Assembly: GCF_030409945.1 (NCBI RefSeq)
Contig: NZ_JAUFQV010000032.1
Location: 124,001 to 188,000, forward strand
DNA: 64,000 nt
From: Vibrio tapetis subsp. quintayensis
GTDB lineage: Bacteria; Pseudomonadota; Gammaproteobacteria; Enterobacterales; Vibrionaceae
Reading direction: 5' to 3'
Part shown: positions 40,574 to 50,595 of the stretch, one piece after another
Numbering within the stretch: position 1 is the first letter of the stretch
Layout of the letters: each line of letters begins with the position of its first letter
Notes under the pieces: generated by a model
What the model was told of the DNA's origin: nothing
The model's database searches: none
The model's input: the letters and a program-made list of their open reading frames with translations, nothing else
Made by a program: the position numbers and the translations under genes

Positions 40574-41530
40574 ATGCAATCAAACACCTTCCTTCAATTA
40601 CAAAGCTACCTAAATTCTCAAGTTATTGGCCAACAAGGACTGGTTAAACAGCTATTAGTTGCCCTGTTAGCTGATGGCCACATACTAGTCGAAGGCCCCC
40701 CTGGTCTAGCGAAGACTCGCGCAGTGAAAAGCCTTGCCGACTGCATCGAAGGTGATTTCCACAGAATTCAGTTTACTCCCGATCTTCTGCCTGCTGATTT
40801 AACAGGTACCGACATCTACCGTCCGGAGACCGGAGAATTTACCTTTCAAGCGGGCCCAATATTTAACTCTTTATTGTTGGCTGATGAGATCAACCGTGCC
40901 CCCGCAAAAGTCCAAGCGGCAATGCTAGAAGCCATGGCTGAGAAACAAATCACTGCTGGCCGAAATACTTATGCACTGCCAGAGCTGTTCTTAGTAATGG
41001 CAACACAGAACCCAATAGAGCAAGAAGGCACTTACCCTTTGCCAGAAGCTCAGTTAGACCGCTTTCTATTGCATTTGGAAGTGAACTACCCTGATGCTGA
41101 ACATGAATTGAAAATACTCCGCCTCAATCGAGGAGAGGCTCAAGGTCAAGTCAGCCACTCCCCCGTAACCGTAACCCAAAGTGATGTGTTTGCAGCTCGC
41201 CAAGAAGCGCTGGCAACTCACATGGCTGAAGGCGTTGAGGAGTACATCATTCGCTTAGTCATGGCGACAAGACAACCACAAGAATACAGCCAAGATTTAG
41301 CATCGTGGCTTGATATGGGCGTTAGCCCACGAGCGAGTATTGCCTTAGACCGAGCCAGCCGTGCTCATGCATGGTTAGCTGGCCGAGATTACGTAACGCC
41401 AGAAGATATTCAAGCCATGGCTTATCCTGTCTTCAGGCACCGTTTACTGCTGAGTTATTCCGCTCAAGCTCAAGGTATTAAACCAAACCAAGTGATAGAC
41501 CACTTGCTCAGTGTTGTTGGTAGCGCTTAG
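40574..41530 (+). CDS. MoxR-family AAA+ ATPase, first gene of the Bat-type operon
   Basis: The 318-residue ATPase has Walker A GPPGLAKT (~residues 41-48), Walker B LLLADEINRAPAKVQ, sensor 1 ATQNPIEQEGTYPLPEAQLDRF and the arginine finger region. This is the MoxR subfamily pattern. MoxR proteins act as chaperones that insert cofactors or mature VWA proteins. It is followed in order by DUF58, DUF4381, VWA, VWA-TPR and BatD genes, with spacings from overlaps to a few bases. The operon is like those named for Bacteroides aerotolerance (bat); substrates in Vibrio are unknown. Confidence 0.95.
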   Translation: MQSNTFLQLQSYLNSQVIGQQGLVKQLLVALLADGHILVEGPPGLAKTRAVKSLADCIEGDFHRIQFTPDLLPADLTGTDIYRPETGEFTFQAGPIFNSLLLADEINRAPAKVQAAMLEAMAEKQITAGRNTYALPELFLVMATQNPIEQEGTYPLPEAQLDRFLLHLEVNYPDAEHELKILRLNRGEAQGQVSHSPVTVTQSDVFAARQEALATHMAEGVEEYIIRLVMATRQPQEYSQDLASWLDMGVSPRASIALDRASRAHAWLAGRDYVTPEDIQAMAYPVFRHRLLLSYSAQAQGIKPNQVIDHLLSVVGSA

Positions 41531-41538
41531 GGGTTACC

Positions 41539-42537
41539 ATGAAAGTGACAAAAGAAAGTAGGTCAGCAACTTTGGCAAGCACAGCACTCACGCAGGCGTT
41601 ACCTGATAAAAGCAATGGCGTACAACTGTGCTTAGACGAACTGCTCGCCTATAAAAACCAAGCCGTACACTGGCAGCCACCCGCGAGAAGTTTATGGTCT
41701 CAGCTAAACGGTGGTCACCAAAGCCGGCACCAAGGCCGAGGTATGGACTTTTCTGAAGTACGCCAGTACCAAGCCGGTGACGATATTCGCTCTATTGATT
41801 GGCGTGTTACCGCTCGCACAGGGAAAACGCACACCAAGTTGTTTACAGAAGAACGAGAGCAACCCGTTATACTGTATATCGACCTGAGCACAACCATGCG
41901 TTTTGGCTCTCAGCTGATGCTTAAATCCGTACAAGCAGCCCACATGGCCAGCTTGATCAGTTGGCTAACCGTCAGTCAGGGCGATCGGATCGGAGCCATT
42001 ATTGATGATGGTGTCTCCCTTTACGATCTAAAGCCCACGGCTCGGGCCAAAGGTGCTTTATACATAGCAGACCAACTGGTTAGAAAGCACTGTGACGCCC
42101 TTGCATCCAACCAAACATCGGAAAACTCGACCTCCGTGACCGACGTTTTGCAATCTCTTCACCGATTATGCCCCAAAGGCAGTGACGTGATACTCATCAG
42201 TGATTTCCAACGGTTTGGCGAGAAACACCAAGCTCTGCTCAGCCAACTCCGCCAACATAACCACATTCGAGCCGTCCAAATATCCGATCCTCTCGAACAC
42301 GGTGACACACAATACACAGGGCTTGCCCACGTAAAAGACGCCCTAAGCAGCGCTTGGTTAAATTTTGGTTCAAAAACAACTAAAGCCAAAATAGAGCAAC
42401 AGTACCAATATGCGTTGACTCCTTTTACCCAAGCTTGCCAGTCGTTAGCGATACCGATTAGCGAGCTATCTAGTAGCGCATCTTTGCTGACTCAACTGCA
42501 CGATCTACAACAAAGTGGAGGGCATCATGGCCGTTAA
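41539..42537 (+). CDS. DUF58 domain protein (Bat operon)
   Basis: The 332-residue cytoplasmic protein has the DUF58 signature DIRSIDWRVTARTGKTHTKL followed by the VWA-like strand PVILYIDLSTTMRFGSQL, a D-x-S metal-site remnant. DUF58 proteins accompany MoxR ATPases almost universally. It starts eight bases after the moxR-type stop and overlaps the next gene by 11 bases from that gene's ATG at 42527. Function is linked to the complex but not defined. Confidence 0.92.
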   Translation: MKVTKESRSATLASTALTQALPDKSNGVQLCLDELLAYKNQAVHWQPPARSLWSQLNGGHQSRHQGRGMDFSEVRQYQAGDDIRSIDWRVTARTGKTHTKLFTEEREQPVILYIDLSTTMRFGSQLMLKSVQAAHMASLISWLTVSQGDRIGAIIDDGVSLYDLKPTARAKGALYIADQLVRKHCDALASNQTSENSTSVTDVLQSLHRLCPKGSDVILISDFQRFGEKHQALLSQLRQHNHIRAVQISDPLEHGDTQYTGLAHVKDALSSAWLNFGSKTTKAKIEQQYQYALTPFTQACQSLAIPISELSSSASLLTQLHDLQQSGGHHGR

Positions 42538-43027
42538 TAGTACCCAGCCAGTAAGAACGCCACCTCCCCTCCCACTTGAGTCTCTGCGTTTACCATTAGA
42601 ACCCAGCGCATGGCCCCTAGCATGGGGATGGTGGCTGATTATCTTAGCCACGTTAGGTCTGATCTTTGCTCTCATTTACGCGTTGTACCGTCGCGAGCAA
42701 AAACACCGAGCCAAAAAACAAGCACTTCGCCAGTTTTCTACATCAACCAGCGTCATCGAGGCTCATGATCTAATGCGCCAAGCGGCGATGAGCTATTTTC
42801 CTCGTCACGAGATTGCCGCCCTAACTGGAAGTCTCTGGTATCAGTTTTTGGATCAGCAGTTAAAAAAGCCACGATTCGAAAGCAAGCACAATCGCTGGAA
42901 TGATGCACTGTACCAATCAAACTCAGCAGACCCAGAACTAATCGCAGACGCTAAACAGTGGATATCCCAAGCCCTGCCACCGCAGAGACTAAAGATCAAA
43001 AAGAACCGAGGAGTCACCCATGCTTAG
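42527..43027 (+). CDS. DUF4381 membrane protein (Bat operon)
   Basis: The ATG at 42527 with GTGGAGG at proper distance is preferred to the GTG at 42515. The ~166-residue protein has a proline-rich N-terminus, one membrane helix (~30-55, WGWWLIILATLGLIFALIYAL), then a basic cytoplasmic domain with the DUF4381 pattern AAMSYFPRHEIAALTGSLWY. It is the fixed third component of MoxR-DUF58 operons. It overlaps both neighbours. Confidence 0.88.
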   Translation: MAVNSTQPVRTPPPLPLESLRLPLEPSAWPLAWGWWLIILATLGLIFALIYALYRREQKHRAKKQALRQFSTSTSVIEAHDLMRQAAMSYFPRHEIAALTGSLWYQFLDQQLKKPRFESKHNRWNDALYQSNSADPELIADAKQWISQALPPQRLKIKKNRGVTHA

Positions 43028-43982
43028 TTTCGCTTGGTGGTGGGCTTTTTTGCTACTGCCATTACCGCTTTTGGTTTATTTCTTCGCGCCACCAGCACCA
43101 AACCAAGAAGCCGTCCGACTGCCATTCGTGCCAGCGGAAGACGCGCAAACACCCAGCCTTTCCAAGTTGCTTAAGTTACTGGCGATCATGACGTGGATAA
43201 TGACGGTCGCAGCGCTCGCTCGCCCAGTGTGGCTGGGTGATCCGATAGAGTTTCATCCAAAGCACCGCGATATGATGTTGGTCGTTGATCTGTCTTACTC
43301 CATGAGCCAGGAAGACATGAAGCAAGGTGACAATTTTATCGATCGTTTAACTGCCGTCAAACAAGTAGTCGGAGACTTCATAGATCAACGAACGGGTGAC
43401 CGACTAGGCCTAGTTCTGTTTGCTGATCACGCCTACTTGCAAACGCCATTAACGCTAGACAAGAACACCGTCAAACAGCAGCTTAATCGCACGGTATTAA
43501 AGCTAATCGGCACCCAAACCGCCATAGGTGAAGGCATTGGTCTTGCCACCAAAACGTTCATTGATAGCGATGCGCCACAGCGTGTCATGGTCTTACTCAG
43601 TGATGGCAGCAATACCGCAGGCATCATCGATCCCATTGAAGCGACCAAAATCGCCAAACAATACGACGCAACAATTTACACCATTGGTGTTGGTGCCGGT
43701 GAAATGGTTGTGAAAGACTTTTTTTTCGAGCGTACTGTGAACACAGCGCAAGATCTGGATGAGAAAACACTCACCAATATTGCCGAAATGACCGGTGGCC
43801 AATATTTCCGAGCAAGAGACAGCCAAGATTTGGCCAATATCTATAATGAAATTAATAAGCTAGAGCCTATTACGTCAGTCAGTCAAACCTGGCGACCACA
43901 ATCAGAATGGTTCACGCTACCGCTCGCCATTGCTTTATTCTTGTCGATGCTTCTTGCCGTTTTAAGGAGGCACCGTGGCTGA
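43020..43982 (+). CDS. VWA domain protein, BatA-like
   Basis: The 320-residue protein has two N-terminal membrane helices, a von Willebrand A domain (~85-285) and a C-terminal membrane helix. The metal-ion site is intact: VVDLSYSMS (D-x-S-x-S), with a later T in TQTAIGEGIG and D in LLSDGSNT. This is the BatA layout, with the VWA domain in the periplasm. It presumably assembles with the second VWA protein. GAGGAG precedes the ATG, which overlaps the DUF4381 stop. Confidence 0.93.
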   Translation: MLSFAWWWAFLLLPLPLLVYFFAPPAPNQEAVRLPFVPAEDAQTPSLSKLLKLLAIMTWIMTVAALARPVWLGDPIEFHPKHRDMMLVVDLSYSMSQEDMKQGDNFIDRLTAVKQVVGDFIDQRTGDRLGLVLFADHAYLQTPLTLDKNTVKQQLNRTVLKLIGTQTAIGEGIGLATKTFIDSDAPQRVMVLLSDGSNTAGIIDPIEATKIAKQYDATIYTIGVGAGEMVVKDFFFERTVNTAQDLDEKTLTNIAEMTGGQYFRARDSQDLANIYNEINKLEPITSVSQTWRPQSEWFTLPLAIALFLSMLLAVLRRHRG

Positions 43983-45831
43983 TTTTATGTTCATCACACC
44001 ATTATGGTTACTCGCCATACTCCCAGCAATTGCATTGGCCACATGGCTTATTCGTAACCAGTCGAAGCAAGGCCTAATCGCTTCTCATATCGCTACAGGG
44101 CTAGGGCTTGCACAAAGCCACACATCTCATATACCTAAGATCTTGCTGGTCAGCTGGGTCTTCGGATGCATCGCTTTAGCCGGGCCAAGTTGGCAACAAC
44201 AAGAACGCCCTGCGTTTCAACTGCAAAGTGCTCGTGTGTTGGTATTGGATATGTCTCGCAGTTTATACGCAACCGACATAAAGCCTAACCGCCTCACGCA
44301 ACTCAAGTACAAGGCGTTGGATCTACTGCCTAAATGGAAAGAAGGCACCACAGGCCTAGTTGCCTTTGCTGGAGACGCCTACACTCTAAGTCCATTAACC
44401 AGCGACAGTGAAACCTTAGCCGATTTGATTCAAAACTTAACACCGGAGATCATGCCATTCCAAGGCGGTAACTTACAGGCAGGCATCGAGCAAGCCATCC
44501 AACTGATGACCGAAGCAGGCCACCAGCAAGGTGACGTAGTTGTGCTCGCCGACGATATTGATTCTCATCAACTAGAAGCGTTAAAAAAACACCTGCAGAA
44601 TCAACAGTGGCGTATTTCAATTCTCGCGGTGGGCACACAACAAGGTGCTCCTATCACTCAAACTGACGGGACACTGTTAAAAGACAACAGCGGCGTAACG
44701 GTGATGGCAACCGCTAACTTGCCTGGATTGCAAAGCTTGGCACGCAGCACAGGCGGCGTGTTCAGCCCGATAAGACAAGATAATCAAGATGTCGATGCCA
44801 TTGCCAGTTTCAGCGCAACGTCCAGAACAGACGGCCACAACTCAGAGACCAACGGAGAGCAACTCGAAAGCCGTATCAATAACGGCTTCTGGCTGCTGCC
44901 GTTTGTACTACTGCCGTTACTTAGCTTATTTCGTAAAGGCTGGTTATTTTCACTGACCTTAGTGATTCTGCCACTCGTTCCAAATCAACACGCGATGGCG
45001 GCATCCCTATCAGCACCTTTGAAAAATGCTGACCAACAAGGTTATGAGTCTTTTCAACAGCAAGACTACCAACAAGCGGCAAACCAATTTGAAAGTAAAG
45101 AATGGCAAGGGGTGGCGCACTATCAAGCAGGTGAGTATCAGCAAGCCATCGATAGCCTACAAGGTATCGACACGCCCCATGCGAAGTACAACCTGGCTAA
45201 CGCATTAGCGCAAAACGGTGATTTGGAGAAAGCCAAGTCGGCCTATCAATCTTTGTTGAAAGAGGCACCTAACGCGACTGATATCAAAAAGAACCTAAGC
45301 ATCGTAGAGCAAGCGCTGAAGCAAAAGCAGGAGCAGGAGCAGGAGCAACAGAATCAGAAGCAGAAAGATGGCGACAACGATCAACCAAGCCATGAGCAAA
45401 AAGGCAATGATCAACATAAGAGCGATCGCGATCAAAATCAGTCCAATCAGTCCAATCAGTCCAATCAGGGGCAGCCTGAACAGCAAAGTCCATCTGAAGA
45501 GCGTCAATCTCAAGCTGAGCAACCTGACGATGAGCAGTCTCAAAACGAATCGTCTCAAGAACAACCGTCTTCAGATGACGCTAATCAAGCTTCTCAACAA
45601 AAAACTGAGGCTGAACAAAAAGCAGAACAAGATCCCAACGAGAATGAAAGTGGTCACGCTAAAGCAGCATCAATGACACAAGATACGGACAACACACAAC
45701 AGGTAGACCCGAACTTGCGAAAATTGGAACAGATCCAAAGCCAAGGCGATCCAAGTTTCTTATTAAAAGCGCAGATGCTCTTGCAAGCACAACAGAAAAA
45801 ATCACCTAACAAAGTGAATAAATCATGGTAA
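43975..45831 (+). CDS. VWA-TPR fusion protein, BatB/BatC-like
   Basis: The start is a GTG with AAGGAGG upstream. The 618-residue protein joins a BatB-type VWA domain (~85-280; metal site VLDMSRSLY, then ADDIDS) to membrane helices (~6-25, ~305-340) and a TPR region (~365-440: DYQQAANQFE, EYQQAIDSLQ, LANALAQNGDLEKAKSAYQ). The last ~160 residues are an unusual Gln/Glu/Asn/Ser-rich tail with repeated SNQ and EQEQ units. Bacteroides encodes these parts as separate batB and batC; fusion is common in proteobacteria. The tail is probably disordered. Confidence 0.92.
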   Translation: MADFMFITPLWLLAILPAIALATWLIRNQSKQGLIASHIATGLGLAQSHTSHIPKILLVSWVFGCIALAGPSWQQQERPAFQLQSARVLVLDMSRSLYATDIKPNRLTQLKYKALDLLPKWKEGTTGLVAFAGDAYTLSPLTSDSETLADLIQNLTPEIMPFQGGNLQAGIEQAIQLMTEAGHQQGDVVVLADDIDSHQLEALKKHLQNQQWRISILAVGTQQGAPITQTDGTLLKDNSGVTVMATANLPGLQSLARSTGGVFSPIRQDNQDVDAIASFSATSRTDGHNSETNGEQLESRINNGFWLLPFVLLPLLSLFRKGWLFSLTLVILPLVPNQHAMAASLSAPLKNADQQGYESFQQQDYQQAANQFESKEWQGVAHYQAGEYQQAIDSLQGIDTPHAKYNLANALAQNGDLEKAKSAYQSLLKEAPNATDIKKNLSIVEQALKQKQEQEQEQQNQKQKDGDNDQPSHEQKGNDQHKSDRDQNQSNQSNQSNQGQPEQQSPSEERQSQAEQPDDEQSQNESSQEQPSSDDANQASQQKTEAEQKAEQDPNENESGHAKAASMTQDTDNTQQVDPNLRKLEQIQSQGDPSFLLKAQMLLQAQQKKSPNKVNKSW

Positions 45832-47477
45832 AAATCTCTATTTTCAAAGCATGGCCCCTATTATTGATCGCCTGTTTAGCATCATTCGCTAGCACTCTAA
45901 GTCACGCAGCCCCAGTCGCCACCGCGAGTGTAAGTACTAACAAAGTCAATAAAGACGAAGTGTTTCAGTTGACCATCAGCGTGGATACTCGAGCAAAAGG
46001 CAACGAAATCGACTTCTCAACCCTAGAGCCAGACTTTTATATTGGCCGCCCGAGCTTTGGTTCTTATCAAAATAGCGTCAATGGACAAACATCCCTACGG
46101 AGCGAATGGAAAATCGCGCTCGCGGCGAGCCGGTTGGGTGTATTGACCATTCCGAGCTTTGACATTAACGGAGCCAAAACAGAAGCGATAGACGTGCAAG
46201 TTTCCATGGACAGCGATGCAACCACCCAAGCAGACGTGGTGAAGATGCAAGCAGGAGTAGATAAACACACGCTGTACATCGGAGAAACCACGCTTCTTCA
46301 CACTAAACTGATTCTAAAAGCAGACCCACGTCGATTGCAAAGCACGAGTATTAAAGCGCCAACAGGCGACGGGCTAACCATCACACCTGTGGCGGAAGCC
46401 AATCAGTACCAAACCGTCATTGGTGGCATTCAAGCAACCGTGGTTGAGCAATCTTTTACTGTCAGTGCCAATCAAGCCGGTACTGTCACCTTAACTCCAC
46501 CGACATTAACAGGCTCATTAGTCGAAGCTGATAAGCGTGGCCGCACTCGGTTGATCCAATTGAATGCAAGCGCTCAACCCGTTACTCTCAACATCAAAGA
46601 CAAACCCAGTGATTACCAAGGTACTTGGTTGCCAACCACACAGCTGTCGCTACAACAACTTTGGCAAGATGCTGATGGCGCACAGATCAACAGCAGTACT
46701 TTTGTCTCAGAAGTCGGCACGCCCCTTAGCCGTACCTTAGTTCTCAAGGCTGCTAATTTATCTGCGCAACAATTGCCAAACTTGGTGGTGGAATACTCGG
46801 ATAACATTCGTTTATATCAAGAGCCCGCAACCTATCAAACGGATGAAAATGGCATCACCACCATGACATTAAAGCAGGTTTTAATCGCCAAACAGGATGG
46901 AGAATACACCCTCCCGAGCGTCGGTGTGAACTGGTGGCATAGTGAATCTAACGAAGCACAATTCGCAAAGGTTGACGGCGCAAATTGGACGGTTGAAGCC
47001 AGCACGGAATCCGTCAATTTAGTCCCCGCTGTCACGCCGTTCAAACCCACTGACACCATCACGGTTTACGATGCAGGTATCTGGCCTTATGTGAGCGGGC
47101 TATTTGCGATGCTTTGGCTTGTGTTTGTCGCCCTTTGGCTGAAAGAAAGGAGTGCTGGGTCAAATATCAACTCAACATTACCTGTCGCACACGTCGACGC
47201 CCATTCAACATTATTGCTGTCAATCAACAAGGCTCTAGATGATAACGACGGTATCGAGTTCAGTCGCCATTATCAGAGTTGGAAAACCACTTATTCAGTA
47301 TCGACTGAAGATCAAAACAAGCTACAAACACTGGTTGATCCGTTTCTTGCGAGCTTATATTGCATTTCATCTCAACAGAAAGGCGTTACATTTGATAACC
47401 AAGCATTGAAAACCATGTTCAAACGCTTGTCTCACCAAACCGCCAAAAGCCCTAATTCAGCTCTGGCTAAACTGTAA
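45825..47477 (+). CDS. BatD-like exported protein, last gene of Bat operon
   Basis: The 550-residue protein has a signal peptide ending at SHAA (~29), several beta-sandwich domains typical of BatD (for example NEIDFSTLEPDFYIG near residue 58 and LIEADK-like strands), a membrane helix (~415-440, WPYVSGLFAMLWLVFVALWL) and a C-terminal cytoplasmic domain. BatD family function is unknown beyond association with BatA/B. It overlaps the previous stop by seven bases and is followed by a terminator, ending the six-gene operon. Confidence 0.9.
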   Translation: MVKISIFKAWPLLLIACLASFASTLSHAAPVATASVSTNKVNKDEVFQLTISVDTRAKGNEIDFSTLEPDFYIGRPSFGSYQNSVNGQTSLRSEWKIALAASRLGVLTIPSFDINGAKTEAIDVQVSMDSDATTQADVVKMQAGVDKHTLYIGETTLLHTKLILKADPRRLQSTSIKAPTGDGLTITPVAEANQYQTVIGGIQATVVEQSFTVSANQAGTVTLTPPTLTGSLVEADKRGRTRLIQLNASAQPVTLNIKDKPSDYQGTWLPTTQLSLQQLWQDADGAQINSSTFVSEVGTPLSRTLVLKAANLSAQQLPNLVVEYSDNIRLYQEPATYQTDENGITTMTLKQVLIAKQDGEYTLPSVGVNWWHSESNEAQFAKVDGANWTVEASTESVNLVPAVTPFKPTDTITVYDAGIWPYVSGLFAMLWLVFVALWLKERSAGSNINSTLPVAHVDAHSTLLLSINKALDDNDGIEFSRHYQSWKTTYSVSTEDQNKLQTLVDPFLASLYCISSQQKGVTFDNQALKTMFKRLSHQTAKSPNSALAKL

Positions 47478-47523
47478 ACTGACGATGACTGAATCTAAGT
47501 TCTCAGTTTAATCATCGATATAG

Positions 47524-47560
47524 AAAAGCCACTCAGAAATCCAACTCTGAGCGGCTTTTA
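47524..47560. terminator. Terminator of the Bat operon
   Basis: AAAAGCC-A-CTCAGA pairs with TCTGAG-C-GGCTTTT. It lies between the operon and the convergent M16 peptidase gene and could act both ways. Confidence 0.8.
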
Positions 47561-47615
47561 ATCGGTTCATTTACAAGCTAAATAACCGCTAGATAGAAGC
47601 TTAACAGTCTCATCA

Positions 47616-50432
47616 TTACGGTTTTGGCCATAATTCCGCAACAAACGTTACCGTATTTTGCCCTATTAGCCCGTCCAGAGTACTATTCACATCATCTAAT
47701 GAAATCTTATCGAGAAGAGCTGGAGCACCGCTGAATATTTCAAAATCATAGCCATACAGCACTGCTCGTTGGTGCCAGGAGAGTTGAGCTAATGGGTTGT
47801 CTTTTTGCATCGAAAGCGAATGGATTACCTGTTTTTTTGCGGTATCCAACTCTAGCTGAGTAAAGCCGTTTGCCAGCTCTTTATGGATGTCATTCAATGC
47901 CTTTCGAGCTTTCTCTACGTCAGAGGTATCTAGATTCAAACTAATGACGACAGAAGCGATATCGGCCTTATCTTCAACAGATAGAATAACGGCTGGCGTA
48001 TAATCTAACCCTCTTTCTTCTCGCAGTTCATTTCGGTAGCGAGTCTCGAGTAAGTAGTAAATCAAATCAAGCTGGATTAACTCACGAGTTGAATCGGTAA
48101 CAAAATAACCTGAGTAGAACTGGTTAAACGCGACGCTATTTTCTTTCGAAATATCTAACCGAAGATCGTTAGGATCTTTGACTAATTTTGCCGATTGCGA
48201 CCCCATATCGGTTGTTTCATCATATTGGATATTAGCAAGGTAACGAGTCAAGTAGGGTTCAATTTCGGATGCAGACATATCCGCAACAATCACGACGTCA
48301 AAGCCGTGCTTTTGACGAAAAAGTCCATCATAAAGACTCTGTACTTCCTGCGCCGTTACCGCGTTAATCTGCTCTAAAGATGGGTGCTGATAATAACTGT
48401 TCGGTTGATACAAGGCTTCACGGGCCGCTTTAGTCAACTGGCCCGAGGACGATTTCAACCCTTGAGTACGATTGTTAATCACATTCTTTTTTACTAACTC
48501 AAGCTGATTCGGCTGTACCTGCATTGAAGTAGCTGCGGTGTATAACGCAGAAAAAGCGTTATCGAGTGATCCCTTATGGGAAGTCATACTAAACCCTTGC
48601 GCGCTCGAAGCCAGCAGCGGGTAAAGAGAAATGCCATTTTCTGTCAAGAAACGATCGGCTTCAATCGCATTGAACTTCCCTAGACCACTGCGCATGAATG
48701 AATCTAACGCCAGCTCAATTGCCGGATTAAATTTGGCATCCACACTTTTAATTCCCCCTCTCGCAGCGTACGACAAATACAGTTCTTTCTCGGCTTCTGG
48801 TAAACGTTTTAACCACACCTTTATGCCGTTATCCAACTGCCAAAAATGCATATTCTCATTCAACGTTTTTTGCTCAACAACTTTGCCATGGGAAGTCGGC
48901 GTAATCAGTTCACTAGGGACACTGCTAATATAAGTTTGCTGGCCAGGCTGCTCCAGCATAGCGAGCATAGGAAGATGATAGGATTGCAATTTACGCTGTT
49001 TATCTGCCAACGTTATGTCATCAGCTAAGCTTGCTGAGTAGATGTGCTTTAAGTTTGAATTTAATTGAAGACGCACACGTTGGTTCACATCACTAAGGGT
49101 AACTTTGTCTATAAATACCTTCAAATTGTCGCGATAATCTTCGATATCCTGATAAACTCGATCATCGATGAGGGTGTTTTGCTTGTAGTTCGCAATACTG
49201 TTAGAGCTAGTGTTGGTTTCGTCTAAGTCGATATTGGCGTGCTCGCTGTTAAACTGAGACATCACAGTGTACAACTCATTGTCTACAAAACCATAATCAC
49301 GAATACTCGTCAGCTCTTTAGCCATGAACTCAAGCATGGTTAAGCGTTCTTGCTCATCGTAGTCTGCATAAATTACTCTATATTGTTGATCGTAAACCAC
49401 AAATGACTGGGCGCCGATATCAAGCAGCAATTTATTTTCTTCAAACGCTCGATTTTTTAAGCGGTTGGAAACCAGTTCGTTAACCAGATCAATATAAAAA
49501 TCTTCTTGTTGGCTTAGCTTATCTGAATCACCCAGCGTACGAAGGTGGCTAAAAAGTCCATAGCCAGACGACGACCCCTCAGGAGCATCCAACAACAGCT
49601 CTTGGCTATCCCAAACTTTAATTTCATCCGGAGGTGAAATCACCGCTACATCTTGCTTTTTCCACGATCCAAACTCATCTCGGATCGCTTTAACTAGAGC
49701 TGTTTTGTCAAAATCACCGACAATAACAAGTTCCGTGTTATTCGGTACGTACCACGCTCGATAAAAGGCTTTCAATTGCTCAATATCGATATTTGAAATG
49801 CTCTCTTTCGTACCCAAGACTTCGTAAGTAGCATAGAGCGAATCCCCTAGTGCTACATCAAATGCCTGATCAAATACAGATTTTTCATTACGCTCGTAAC
49901 TTCTAAGCTCGCCAAGTACGACGCCTTTTTCTTTTTCAACTTCGGCAGGGCTAAAACTGATGCCATCACCGACATCTCGAAGCCACTCTAATGCCATAGC
50001 AAGGCTGGTTTGGTCTGGAAGAGATAATGTATAAGAAGTGACGTCATGGGATGTGAATGCGTTTAAGTCAGCACCAAAGCTCATTCCCGCTTTTTCAAAC
50101 TCTGCAACAATGTCGGTGCCCTGGTGATGCTTAGTGCCGTTAAAGGCCATATGTTCTAGGAAATGCGCATAGCCGTATTGACTCTTCGACTCATTGAGCG
50201 CCCCTGCCCGTACGATGAATCGCAACTCAATTGGCTCACCTTTTTTCTGATAAAGATGATAACCAAGCCCATTGTCGAGCTGGCTAGAATGCCATTTAGT
50301 GTCTGGGGAAAACTGATTAGATGTAGTCGATGTGCTGCTACAAGCAGAAAGTAGCGCAGCAAAACTCGCCACGACAGCCGTTTTAGATAGAGTTTGATAA
50401 TGTCCAAAATGAGCATTTATTTGGTATGACAT
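47616..50432 (-). CDS. M16-family zinc metallopeptidase, lipoprotein
   Basis: The 938-residue protein has lipobox LLSAC (Cys31). The inverted zinc motif H-x-x-E-H is at 90-94 (HFLEHMAF), with the third ligand Glu and the ELRSYERNEKSVFDQA stretch about 75 residues on. Two M16 halves follow each other: the active N-terminal (~45-480) and an inactive C-terminal (~520-935). The family degrades peptides in the envelope, like pitrilysin or the processing-peptidase clan. AGGAAATGG precedes the ATG. It is monocistronic. Confidence 0.93.
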   Translation of the reverse strand: MSYQINAHFGHYQTLSKTAVVASFAALLSACSSTSTTSNQFSPDTKWHSSQLDNGLGYHLYQKKGEPIELRFIVRAGALNESKSQYGYAHFLEHMAFNGTKHHQGTDIVAEFEKAGMSFGADLNAFTSHDVTSYTLSLPDQTSLAMALEWLRDVGDGISFSPAEVEKEKGVVLGELRSYERNEKSVFDQAFDVALGDSLYATYEVLGTKESISNIDIEQLKAFYRAWYVPNNTELVIVGDFDKTALVKAIRDEFGSWKKQDVAVISPPDEIKVWDSQELLLDAPEGSSSGYGLFSHLRTLGDSDKLSQQEDFYIDLVNELVSNRLKNRAFEENKLLLDIGAQSFVVYDQQYRVIYADYDEQERLTMLEFMAKELTSIRDYGFVDNELYTVMSQFNSEHANIDLDETNTSSNSIANYKQNTLIDDRVYQDIEDYRDNLKVFIDKVTLSDVNQRVRLQLNSNLKHIYSASLADDITLADKQRKLQSYHLPMLAMLEQPGQQTYISSVPSELITPTSHGKVVEQKTLNENMHFWQLDNGIKVWLKRLPEAEKELYLSYAARGGIKSVDAKFNPAIELALDSFMRSGLGKFNAIEADRFLTENGISLYPLLASSAQGFSMTSHKGSLDNAFSALYTAATSMQVQPNQLELVKKNVINNRTQGLKSSSGQLTKAAREALYQPNSYYQHPSLEQINAVTAQEVQSLYDGLFRQKHGFDVVIVADMSASEIEPYLTRYLANIQYDETTDMGSQSAKLVKDPNDLRLDISKENSVAFNQFYSGYFVTDSTRELIQLDLIYYLLETRYRNELREERGLDYTPAVILSVEDKADIASVVISLNLDTSDVEKARKALNDIHKELANGFTQLELDTAKKQVIHSLSMQKDNPLAQLSWHQRAVLYGYDFEIFSGAPALLDKISLDDVNSTLDGLIGQNTVTFVAELWPKP

Positions 50433-50595
50433 TCCATTTCCTAACGAGAAAATTCAAATAATTACATGAGGTTATACCAAATGCAGAAATTATAATCCAG
50501 ACCAATAGCTCCGTGCACTTTAATGTGTAAACACTCATTGATTGGCTGAACATCAATCTATTCATTATGAATAAAGACACACGACAAAATATTCC

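Noticed and set aside
45284..45564. Two hydrophobic or repetitive minus-strand frames inside the VWA-TPR gene
   Set aside because: These are mirror translations of the low-complexity Gln/Glu/Asn tail, not genes.
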